DNA from: Alphaproteobacteria bacterium
GTDB taxonomy: Bacteria; Pseudomonadota; Alphaproteobacteria; Sphingomonadales; Sphingomonadaceae
Assembly (NCBI GenBank): GCA_028293055.1
Contig: JAQGLD010000108.1
Location: 1 to 7,799 of the forward strand
Direction of reading: 5' to 3'
DNA: 7,799 bases
The translations under genes and the position numbers were made by a program. Of this stretch, positions 1 to 5,389 are shown in pieces (the stretch's first letter is position 1; each line of letters opens with the position of its first letter). A model generated the notes under the pieces. It was not told the DNA's origin. It saw nothing but the letters and a program-made list of their open reading frames with translations, and made no database searches.

Positions 1-315
1 GCCGCGGAGGGCGTGATGGGCATCATCCCGGGGTCGATGGGCGCGAAGAGCTTCATCGTCCGCGGCCGCGGCAATGCCGACTCGTTCGACAGCTGCAGCC
101 ACGGCGCTGGACGCCTGATGTCCCGCACCGAGGCGAAGAAGACCTTCTCGGTGGCCGACCATGTCGCCGCCACCGAGGGCGTCGAATGCCGGAAGGACGA
201 AGGCGTGATCGACGAGACCCCGGCGGCCTACAAGCCGATCGAAGCGGTCATGGCCGCGCAGGCGGACCTGGTCGAGATCGTCCACACGCTGAAGCAGGTG
301 GAGTGCGTGAAGGGG
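1..315 (+). CDS. rtcB: RtcB, RNA 3'-phosphate/5'-hydroxyl ligase, C-terminal part (5' end outside window; no stop at the expected place)
   Basis: This is the last ~105 residues of RtcB, the GTP- and Mn-dependent ligase that joins RNA 3'-phosphate (or 2',3'-cyclic phosphate) ends to 5'-OH ends in RNA repair or tRNA splicing. Seen: GIIPGSMG near the start, then SCSHGAGR, whose His (100-102) corresponds in the family to the histidine that becomes GMP-linked (His337 in E. coli), then the PAAYKPIEAVM segment and the terminal HTLKQVECVKG. In known RtcB proteins the final Lys-Gly is the true C-terminus and the Lys contacts the guanine. Here Lys-Gly is coded at 310-315, but the next codon is AAG instead of a stop, so the frame continues to 1239 (listed separately). 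The conserved domain looks intact and rtcA follows on the same strand, as in the usual rtcBA order. Identity is very secure; the exact end of the protein is not. Confidence 0.93.
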
Positions 316-1239
316 AAGGTGCATCGAACGCCAATTAGGACCGAACACCGCTCATCCTCAGTAGGGACCGAGCTTGTCGAGGGCCCGTATCGAAGGACGC
401 ACCCAGACCGAGCGGCCCTTCGATACACCGTCTCGACAAGCTCGACGGTTACTCAGGATGAGCGGACCTTCGTCCGAATTTTCGATCGATCTTTTGCCCC
501 AAGCAGCCGCGGAGAGACAAATGATCATTATAGACGGCTCGGAAGGCGAGGGCGGGGGGCAGGTGCTGCGCACCGCGCTGTCGCTTGCCTTGCTCACCGG
601 CCGGGCGTTCCGGATGGAGAATATCCGCGCCAACCGGTCGCGGACCGGGGTGATGCGCCAGCACGTCACCGCGGTCGAAGCCGCCTGCGCGATCGGCGGG
701 GCCGAATGCGAGGAGCTCAAGGTCGGAGCGTCGGAGCTCGTCTTCACGCCCGGCAAGGTGAAGTCCGGCGAGCATCGCTTCGCGGTCGGCACGGCAGGGA
801 GCACCAGCCTGGTGCTGCAGACCCTGCTGCCGCCCCTGATGCTTGCGGACTCGCCGTCCCGGCTCGTGCTGGAGGGCGGCACCCACAATATCCACGCCCC
901 GCCGTTCGACTTCATCGACCGGGTCTTCCTCCCTTTGATCAACCTCATGGGTCCGCGGGTGAGCGCTCGGCTGGTTCGCCCGGGTTTCTATCCGGCGGGC
1001 GGCGGGCGGATCGAGGTGGACATCGGGCCCGTGGCCCGGCTCGGCAGGCTCGACCTGCTCGATCGGGGCGATCGCCGCCGGGTCGAAGCGCGCGCCCTGA
1101 TCACCGGTATTCCCGGCGAGATCGCGGTCCGCGAGATCGCCACGGTCCGGAAGGTCCTCGGCTGGGGAGAGGAATCGTGCCGCATCGTCCAGCTTCCCCA
1201 GGAGGTCGGCCCCGGCAACATCCTGCTGCTCGAGGCTGA
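316..1239 (+). other. Run-on open frame after the missing rtcB stop
   Basis: The rtcB frame has no stop after its conserved end. It stays open for 307 codons: a short linker (316-347), the palindromic repeat (348-465), the rtcA ribosome-binding site, then 719 nt of rtcA in a different frame, until TGA at 1237-1239. The run-on translation is rich in Arg, Gly and Pro and shows no recognisable domain, as expected for an out-of-frame reading of GC-rich DNA. The codon at 316-318 is AAG, one substitution from TAG. I therefore read this as a lost stop codon or a sequencing/assembly error, not as an evolved domain. The frame is seen directly; that it is accidental is inference. Confidence 0.7.
348..465. 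repeat. REP-like long imperfect palindrome between rtcB and rtcA
   Basis: Two 49-nt arms, 348-396 and 417-465, are imperfect inverted copies (38 of 49 positions pair by my count) around a 20-nt loop. Both arms hold CCGCTCATCCT at the outer end, CGAGCTTGTCGAG in the middle and GTATCGAAGG at the inner end; the mismatches cluster in two 5-nt blocks flanking the middle core plus one single position. Transcribed, it would form a long stem-loop between the two operon genes. The core matches a kind of dispersed palindrome I recall from sphingomonads and other alphaproteobacteria, but copy number cannot be judged from one window. The rtcB reading frame runs straight through it. Confidence 0.8.
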
Positions 1240-1540
1240 GTTCGAGGGGCTGACCGAGATCGTCAGCGGCTTCGGCAAGCTCGGAGTGCCCGCCGAGACC
1301 GTCGCACAGAAGGCGGCGAAGCGGATGGCCGGCTATCTCGCCTCGGACGCGGTGGCCGGGCCCTATCTCGCCGATCAGTTGCTCCTGCCGATGGCTTTGG
1401 CCGGCGGGGGCAGCTTCACCACCGTCAAGCCGTCGCTGCACAGCCGCACCGCCGCCGAGGTGATCGCGCGATTCCTCGACGTCGCGATCCGATTCGAGCC
1501 GCTGGACAATGGCGTCCACAAGGTGATCGTCGAGTCCTGA
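521..1540 (+). CDS. rtcA: RNA 3'-terminal phosphate cyclase RtcA
   Basis: RtcA uses ATP, through a covalent His-AMP intermediate, to convert RNA 3'-phosphate ends to 2',3'-cyclic phosphate, and can also adenylylate RNA ends; it acts in the cytoplasm in RNA repair. The 339-residue product matches the usual length (E. coli RtcA, 338). Seen: N-terminal IDGSEGEGGGQVLRTALSL, then SRTGVMRQH around residue 45, the family signature RPGFYPAGGG at residues 153-162, and PSLHSRTAAEV near the C-terminus, where His307 corresponds to the nucleophile (His309 in E. coli). The start is fixed by GGAGAG at 511-516, four bases before ATG, and by the canonical MIIIDGSEGEGG opening; the frame is open upstream, but that sequence is the repeat and is not homologous. 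It lies 205 nt after the conserved end of rtcB, probably in the same transcript. In several bacteria rtcBA is under the sigma-54 activator RtcR; that gene and its promoter are not in this window. Confidence 0.97.
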   Translation: MIIIDGSEGEGGGQVLRTALSLALLTGRAFRMENIRANRSRTGVMRQHVTAVEAACAIGGAECEELKVGASELVFTPGKVKSGEHRFAVGTAGSTSLVLQTLLPPLMLADSPSRLVLEGGTHNIHAPPFDFIDRVFLPLINLMGPRVSARLVRPGFYPAGGGRIEVDIGPVARLGRLDLLDRGDRRRVEARALITGIPGEIAVREIATVRKVLGWGEESCRIVQLPQEVGPGNILLLEAEFEGLTEIVSGFGKLGVPAETVAQKAAKRMAGYLASDAVAGPYLADQLLLPMALAGGGSFTTVKPSLHSRTAAEVIARFLDVAIRFEPLDNGVHKVIVES

Positions 1541-1607
1541 ACCGGCCGCCTTGAGCGACCGGCAGCGCTTCGGTCGTCCATCCGGGCGAGAAGCCGCACG
1601 CCCCCTC

Positions 1608-1638
1608 TTGCTTTGCGCGCTGGCCTGGCCGGTCTAAG
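1608..1638 (+). promoter_or_regulatory. Possible promoter of the trhO-GST pair
   Basis: TTGCTT (1608-1613) and TCTAAG (1633-1638) lie 19 bp apart in the rtcA-trhO gap (1541-1700). The -10 match is weak and the spacing slightly long, so this is only the best candidate in the gap. Initiation near 1645 would make an ATG at 1647 almost leaderless and would fit the TTG start at 1701 with a ~55-nt leader. The gap otherwise holds a small GC-rich hairpin (GCCGG 1628-1632 with CCGGC 1640-1644) and nothing else I can recognise. Confidence 0.3.
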
Positions 1639-1690
1639 GCCGGCGCATGCCGCAGCCCAGGATGTGGCGGAAGATTGCCCCGAAACCACC

Positions 1691-1694
1691 GGAG
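1691..1694 (+). promoter_or_regulatory. Ribosome-binding site GGAG that selects the TTG start of trhO
   Basis: GGAG lies 6 nt before TTG at 1701. The competing in-frame ATG at 1647 has only AAGG (1636-1639) upstream, and the ATG at 1662 has AGG directly against it. The homologous part of the protein begins about nine residues after the TTG codon. Confidence 0.5.
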
Positions 1695-1700
1695 CCGACA

Positions 1701-2651
1701 TTGTCCTCGTCGCAAGTCCCGCCGCCAATCCGGGTCGCGAGCCTCTACCGGTTCGCGCGCTTCGACGACTGCCCGGCTATTCAGCGCATACTGAAGCGCC
1801 TGTGCGAACAGGGCGGGATCCGCGGCACGCTCATCCTGGCGCCGGAAGGGATTAACGGCACGATCGCGGGCAGCGGAGAAGCGGTCGAAGCGGTGGTGCG
1901 GCAGATCAGGACACTGCCCGGTTGCGCGGACATAAAGGTCAAGAACAGCCGAACCGACGAGATGCCGTTCCACCGGATGAAGGTGAGGATCAAGGACGAG
2001 ATCGTGACGATGGGGGAGCCGGGCGTCAGTCCGCTTCTCGGAGTCGGCGAATATGTCGCGCCGGCCGACTGGAATGCGCTCATCTCCGATCCGGCGACGA
2101 TCGTGATCGACACCCGCAACGCCTATGAAGTCGAAGTCGGCACATTCCGCCATGCGATCGATCCTCGGACGGGAAGCTTCCGCGACTTCCCCGCCTGGTT
2201 CCGCGCGCAGCGCGAGTCGCTGGCCGTGGGCAAGTCCCCGAAGGTTGCGATGTTCTGCACCGGCGGCATACGCTGCGAGAAAGCCACGGCACTGCTGAGG
2301 GCGGAGGGCGTCGAGGAGGTGTACCACCTGGAAGGCGGTATCCTTAAATATCTCGAGGACATCCCACCCGAGGAGAGCCTTTGGGAAGGCGAGTGTTTCG
2401 TCTTCGACCAGAGGGTCTGTCTGACCCATGGCCTGCAGGCGGGAAGCTTCGAAATCTGCCACGCCTGCCGGATGCCGGTGGCGCCGGCCGACAAGGCCGG
2501 CCCAGACTATGAGGAGGGGGTGAGCTGCCCCGCCTGCTTCGGTGCGCGCAGCGCCGAGCAGCGGGCGGGTTATGCGGAGCGGCACCGCCAGGCGCGGCTC
2601 GCTCGGGAAAGGGGGCACCGCCATGTCGGCCAGCGCCCGGGCGATGGCTGA
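1701..2651 (+). CDS. trhO: tRNA uridine(34) hydroxylase TrhO (YceA), rhodanese-domain protein
   Basis: TrhO is an O2-dependent enzyme that hydroxylates the wobble uridine U34 of some tRNAs to 5-hydroxyuridine, the first step toward cmo5U/mo5U. Taking the TTG start, the product has 316 residues. Seen in order: an N-terminal acylphosphatase-like domain (IRVASLYRF, then APEGINGTIAGS); the linker motif PFHRMKVRIKDEIVTMG; VGEYV; a rhodanese domain with VIDTRNAYEVEVGTF; the active-site loop CTGGIRCEKA with catalytic Cys186 (codon 2256-2258); HLEGGILKYLE; and FVFDQR. A C-terminal CxxC pair (ICHAC and VSCPAC) resembles the zinc-binding tail of the family. The start is uncertain: ATG at 1647 would add 18 residues of Pro/Arg-rich sequence unlike the family. 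The 3' end overlaps the next gene, which suggests coupled translation. Family assignment is very secure. Confidence 0.94.
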   Translation: MSSSQVPPPIRVASLYRFARFDDCPAIQRILKRLCEQGGIRGTLILAPEGINGTIAGSGEAVEAVVRQIRTLPGCADIKVKNSRTDEMPFHRMKVRIKDEIVTMGEPGVSPLLGVGEYVAPADWNALISDPATIVIDTRNAYEVEVGTFRHAIDPRTGSFRDFPAWFRAQRESLAVGKSPKVAMFCTGGIRCEKATALLRAEGVEEVYHLEGGILKYLEDIPPEESLWEGECFVFDQRVCLTHGLQAGSFEICHACRMPVAPADKAGPDYEEGVSCPACFGARSAEQRAGYAERHRQARLARERGHRHVGQRPGDG

Positions 2652-3303
2652 GCTGCCGATCCTCTATAGCTTCAGGCGCTGCCCCTATGCGATGCGGGCC
2701 CGCCTGGCGCTGGCGGTGAGCGGGACAAGCTGCATCCTTCGCGAGGTCGCCTTGTCCCGCAAGCCGGCGGAGCTCATCGACGCCAGCGCGAAGGCGACGG
2801 TGCCGGTCCTCGTCCTTGCGTGCGGCGAGGTGCTGGACGAAAGCCTCGACATCATGCGCTGGGCACTCGGCCGAAGCGACCCGATGGGCTGGCTCCGGGC
2901 CGATCCGGCGGCGACGCAGGCGCTGATCGACACCAATGACGGGGCGTTCAAGCATCATCTCGATCGCTACAAATATGCCGATCGCCACGCCGTCGCATCG
3001 CTCGCGCACCGCTCCGCCGGCCTCGATATCCTCAGCGGCCTCGACGAAATGCTTGCCGCGCAGCCGGAGCTTTGCGGCGACGCCATGTCGCTGGCGGATG
3101 CTGCCCTGCTTCCGTTCGTGCGCCAATATGCCCAGGTCGACAGGGCATGGTTCGATGCCCAACCCCTGCCCGACCTCAGGGCCTGGCTAGACCGCCACCT
3201 CGCCTCGCCGCTCTTCGCTTTCATCTCGCTGCGGGTTCAGCCCTGGTCGCCGGACGACCCGCCGGTTCATTTCCCCGCCCGGATGGACACCCGGTCGCGC
3301 TGA
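2623..3303 (+). CDS. Glutathione S-transferase-like protein with Cys-type (CPYA) active-site motif
   Basis: The 226-residue product has a GST layout. The N-terminal thioredoxin fold carries YSFRRCPYAMRARLAL with Cys20 where a catalytic Cys would sit, the cis-Pro motif ATVPVL (Pro61), and DESLDI (Glu73-Ser74), which in GSTs grips the gamma-glutamyl group of glutathione. A helical C-terminal domain follows (SLADAALLPFVRQYA around residues 155-170). CPYA instead of CPYC points to a monothiol, glutaredoxin-like or omega-type enzyme acting on glutathione disulfides; the substrate is unknown. The ATG at 2623 has a GGGGG-rich stretch upstream and lies 29 nt inside trhO; a second ATG at 2644 (ATGGCTGA) overlaps by only 8 nt and is an equally possible start. 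The overlap implies coupled translation with trhO. GST fold: confident. Specific reaction: not assignable. Confidence 0.88.
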   Translation: MSASARAMAELPILYSFRRCPYAMRARLALAVSGTSCILREVALSRKPAELIDASAKATVPVLVLACGEVLDESLDIMRWALGRSDPMGWLRADPAATQALIDTNDGAFKHHLDRYKYADRHAVASLAHRSAGLDILSGLDEMLAAQPELCGDAMSLADAALLPFVRQYAQVDRAWFDAQPLPDLRAWLDRHLASPLFAFISLRVQPWSPDDPPVHFPARMDTRSR

Positions 3304-3353
3304 ACCGCGTCCATCCTCGCCATCGTGCGTTGTACGGGTGCAAGGAGAGCGAA

Positions 3354-3515
3354 ATGACGATGAGTGCGAAGCCGGGGAACCACCCCGACCCGAACGACAT
3401 GGCGGCCGAGTTCGGCCACGACGGCGAGCCCAACAGTGCCGCTTCCACCCACCCGAAGCTCACCGAGGACGAGGCGGAGGAGGAGGAAGCCGCGAGGCTG
3501 GGCGATTTCGCCTAA
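3354..3515 (+). CDS. Small acidic hypothetical protein (53 residues)
   Basis: The start is supported by AAGGAG (3342-3347), 6 nt before ATG; a second ATG two codons on (3360) is possible. The product is strongly acidic and hydrophilic, with 13 Asp/Glu against 3 Lys/Arg and the run TEDEAEEEEAA at residues 37-47, and it has no membrane segment or signal peptide. It is Pro/Asn/His-rich in the first third (NHPDPND) and probably largely disordered. The stop is TAA, and a terminator-like hairpin follows 27 nt later. The gene begins 50 nt after the GST gene and could be read with it or separately. I do not recognise the family; a small cytoplasmic protein of unknown role is all that can be said. Good RBS, tight spacing and biased composition make it likely to be a real gene. 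Confidence 0.72.
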   Translation: MTMSAKPGNHPDPNDMAAEFGHDGEPNSAASTHPKLTEDEAEEEEAARLGDFA

Positions 3516-3542
3516 ACTCGAGCGCAACCGCGGCTTGCCGGC

Positions 3543-3561
3543 AAGCGGGGCGCTCCCGCTT
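3543..3561 (+). terminator. Hairpin terminator after the small acidic gene
   Basis: AAGCGGG (3543-3549) pairs perfectly with CCCGCTT (3555-3561) around a 5-nt loop and is followed by CATT, so the U-tract is poor. An overlapping perfect palindrome GCTTGCCGGCAAGC (3533-3546) shares bases with the left arm, so the two structures are mutually exclusive. Position at the end of a gene and before a putative promoter supports termination. Confidence 0.5.
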
Positions 3562-3582
3562 CATTCGCAATGTGAGAGCCAG

Positions 3583-3604
3583 CCGGACTGTCCGGCCTGG
3601 ACAG
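3583..3604. promoter_or_regulatory. Overlapping dyads upstream of the metallopeptidase promoter (operator candidate)
   Basis: CTGTCC (3588-3593) is an inverted copy of GGACAG (3599-3604), spaced by 5 nt, and CCGGA (3583-3587) is an inverted copy of TCCGG (3591-3595), spaced by 3 nt. Both sit just upstream of the putative -35 box at 3613. They could be a binding site for a dimeric regulator, or chance in GC-rich DNA. Confidence 0.25.
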
Positions 3605-3612
3605 CGGACCCG

Positions 3613-3641
3613 TTGAGAGGCCGCATTTTCTATGCTCTACA
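3613..3641 (+). promoter_or_regulatory. Putative promoter of the metallopeptidase gene
   Basis: TTGAGA (3613-3618, five of six to the sigma-70 -35 consensus) and TCTACA (3636-3641) are 17 bp apart in a locally AT-richer stretch (ATTTTCTATGCTCTACA). Initiation near 3648 would give a ~35-nt leader including AGGGGG (3672-3677) before the ATG at 3682. Confidence 0.4.
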
Positions 3642-3681
3642 TCCCCGCGCCGCACCTCCGCGGCTTTTCCCAGGGGGGATC

Positions 3682-5283
3682 ATGCTCCGTCTTCAAGCCG
3701 CTCTGATGGCCACCTGCGCGCTGTGCGCGACCACTGCTTTTGCCGCGACCGGCGACACCCAGCGCATCCTCGACGAAGGCATGAACCGAAGCCAGGCGAT
3801 GCTCAACGCCCACCAGCTGATGGACGATATCGGCCCCCGCCTCACCATCTCGACCAACATGCGCAAGGCGCAGGACTGGGCGATGGCGAAGTTCACCGGC
3901 TACGGCCTGACCAATGTCCACAAGGAGGGCTTCGTCTTCGGCCGCGGCTGGGACATTATCGGGTCCAGCGTCCGCCTGGCCTCGCCGCGCCCGATCCAGC
4001 TCGTCGCCATTCCGATCGCCTGGAGCCCGCCGACCAAGGGGGTACTGAGCGCACCGGTGGTGGTCGCGCCGATGGACCGGCCGGAGCATTTCGCCGCCTA
4101 TCGCGGCAAGCTTGCAGGCAAGATCGTGATGGTCACCCTGCCGGGCGAGGGCAGCGAGCCGACCGATCCGCCTTTCCACCGCCTCACCTCCGAGGAGATC
4201 GGCAAGGAGAACAGCTTCCACCCTCCGCATTTCGATCCGGAGGAGCAGATCCGCTTTCTCAAGCGCATCGACTTCTACCGGCAACTCGACTCGTTCCTCG
4301 CCTCGGAAGGCGCGCTCGCCGTCGTCCGCAAGGCGCGGACCGACGGCAAGCTCGTCTTCGGGGAAGGTTATCAGCATGCCATTGGCGATACTCCGAAGCT
4401 TCCCCAGGTCGAGATCGCCGCCGAGGATTATCGCCGCATCGCGCGGATGGCGAAGCTCGGCGAGAATCCGGTCGTCGAGATCGCCAGCGACGTGCGCTAT
4501 CTCGATGATGACAGCCACGCCTACAACGTCATCGCTGACATACCGGGCAGCGACCCCAAGGCCGGCTATGTCATGGCTGGCGCCCATTTCGATTCCTGGG
4601 TCGCCGGCGACGGCGCAGCCGACAATGGCGCGGGCTCGATCGTCGTCATCGAGGCGGCGAGGATATTGCGCGAGCTCGGCATCAGGCCGCGTCGCACGAT
4701 CCGCTTCGCTTTGTGGTCGGGCGAGGAGCAGGGCCTCTACGGCTCGGCCAATTATGTGCAGCAGCACCTCGCCTCGCGGCCCGGAGCGATCGGCCCCGGC
4801 GGGGTATTGCTCTGGGACCAGCTGGTCCGCAACTATCCGGTCACTCCGAGCGCCGGCTATGGCGAGCTGAAGGCCTATTTCAACCTCGACAACGGCTCCG
4901 GCAAGATCCGCGGCATCTATGCCGAGGGCAATTCGGCCGCGGTGCCGATGCTTCGCGAATGGCTGTCGCCGTTCGAGGGAATGGGCGCCGCAACCGTCGT
5001 GGCCGGCCCGACCACCGGCACCGACCACGAGCCCTTCCAGGCGGTCGCGATCCCCGGCTTCCAGTTCATCCAGGACCCGCTCGATTACGAGACCCGAGTC
5101 CATCATTCGAGCATCGACACCGTCGACCACCTCAAGGCCGACGATCTCCGCCAGGCCGCGGTGATCATGGCGAGCATGCTGCTCGCCGCCGCGAACAGCG
5201 ACAAGGACCTGCCGAGGCCGCCGCTCCCGGCCAAGCCCGACGCGAGCGATCCATTCAAGTATGAGTATCCGGAGCCGAAATAG
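3682..5283 (+). CDS. Secreted M28-family zinc metallopeptidase
   Basis: The 533-residue product is a predicted exported aminopeptidase-type enzyme. A signal peptide is visible (MLRLQ, hydrophobic stretch, cleavage likely after AFA at about residue 21), so it should act in the periplasm or outside. Roughly residues 125-265 contain a protease-associated-like insertion (APMDRPEHFAAYRGKLAGKIV). The catalytic domain shows the di-zinc set of clan MH: His302 and Asp304 (GAHFDSW), Asp314 (ADNGAGS), Glu348 as general base and Glu349 as ligand (SGEEQGLYGS), Asp403 (FNLDNGSG) and His475 (HHSSIDT). All expected ligands are present, so it should be active. The start at 3682 is chosen from AGGGGG at 3672-3677 and the signal peptide; the frame is open far upstream, but that part has no homology character. 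It stands alone with its own putative promoter. Peptide specificity cannot be read from the sequence. Confidence 0.93.
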   Translation: MLRLQAALMATCALCATTAFAATGDTQRILDEGMNRSQAMLNAHQLMDDIGPRLTISTNMRKAQDWAMAKFTGYGLTNVHKEGFVFGRGWDIIGSSVRLASPRPIQLVAIPIAWSPPTKGVLSAPVVVAPMDRPEHFAAYRGKLAGKIVMVTLPGEGSEPTDPPFHRLTSEEIGKENSFHPPHFDPEEQIRFLKRIDFYRQLDSFLASEGALAVVRKARTDGKLVFGEGYQHAIGDTPKLPQVEIAAEDYRRIARMAKLGENPVVEIASDVRYLDDDSHAYNVIADIPGSDPKAGYVMAGAHFDSWVAGDGAADNGAGSIVVIEAARILRELGIRPRRTIRFALWSGEEQGLYGSANYVQQHLASRPGAIGPGGVLLWDQLVRNYPVTPSAGYGELKAYFNLDNGSGKIRGIYAEGNSAAVPMLREWLSPFEGMGAATVVAGPTTGTDHEPFQAVAIPGFQFIQDPLDYETRVHHSSIDTVDHLKADDLRQAAVIMASMLLAAANSDKDLPRPPLPAKPDASDPFKYEYPEPK

Positions 5284-5320
5284 GGCGGCTGGCGTTGAGG
5301 GTGCCGCCGGGCGCTAATCC

Positions 5321-5362
5321 GGGTTCGACCCGTTGCGGACATTCGTCTGAGGGCGCAATGTC
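5321..5362. repeat. Inverted-repeat cluster upstream of the small membrane protein gene; possible dispersed motif
   Basis: The 5284-5389 gap holds CGGGTTCGACCCG (a 5-bp stem with a 3-nt loop) followed by TTGCGGACATT. TTGCG (5333-5337) can pair with CGCAA (5354-5358), or GACATT (5338-5343) with AATGTC (5357-5362); the two pairings overlap and exclude each other. The GACCCGTTGCGGACATT core resembles a motif I recall seeing repeatedly in sphingomonad intergenic DNA; that recollection is unverified. Confidence 0.3.
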
Positions 5363-5375
5363 TCCTCTTGTTCGC

Positions 5376-5380
5376 AGGAG
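5376..5380 (+). promoter_or_regulatory. AGGAG ribosome-binding site deciding the 5390 start
   Basis: AGGAG ends directly against the ATG at 5381, too close to serve it, but lies 9 nt before the in-frame ATG at 5390. The later start is therefore preferred. Confidence 0.6.
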
Positions 5381-5389
5381 ATGCAAACA

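Noticed and set aside
449..1519. Long minus-strand open frame opposite rtcA
   Set aside because: Antisense shadow of rtcA in GC-rich DNA; no domain or RBS, while the plus strand encodes a complete RtcA with its catalytic motifs.
1634..1752. Short minus-strand frame reading DEDNVGSGGFGAIFRHILG opposite the start of trhO
   Set aside because: It looks protein-like, but is only ~35 codons between two stops, has no start codon, and overlaps the start of a conserved gene; treated as coincidence.
1425..2624. 399-codon minus-strand open frame opposite trhO
   Set aside because: Arg/Ala/Pro-rich shadow frame with no recognisable motif; trhO on the plus strand is intact and conserved.
2344..3162. 272-codon minus-strand frame opposite the trhO/GST junction
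   Set aside because: Spans two real plus-strand genes and has no motif of its own.
3364..3681. Upstream in-frame extension of the metallopeptidase
   Set aside because: Would read the small acidic gene and the terminator out of frame, and would bury the signal peptide; the ATG at 3682 with AGGGGG is far better.
3637..5130. 497-codon minus-strand frame opposite the metallopeptidase
   Set aside because: Shadow frame; all peptidase zinc ligands are conserved on the plus strand.
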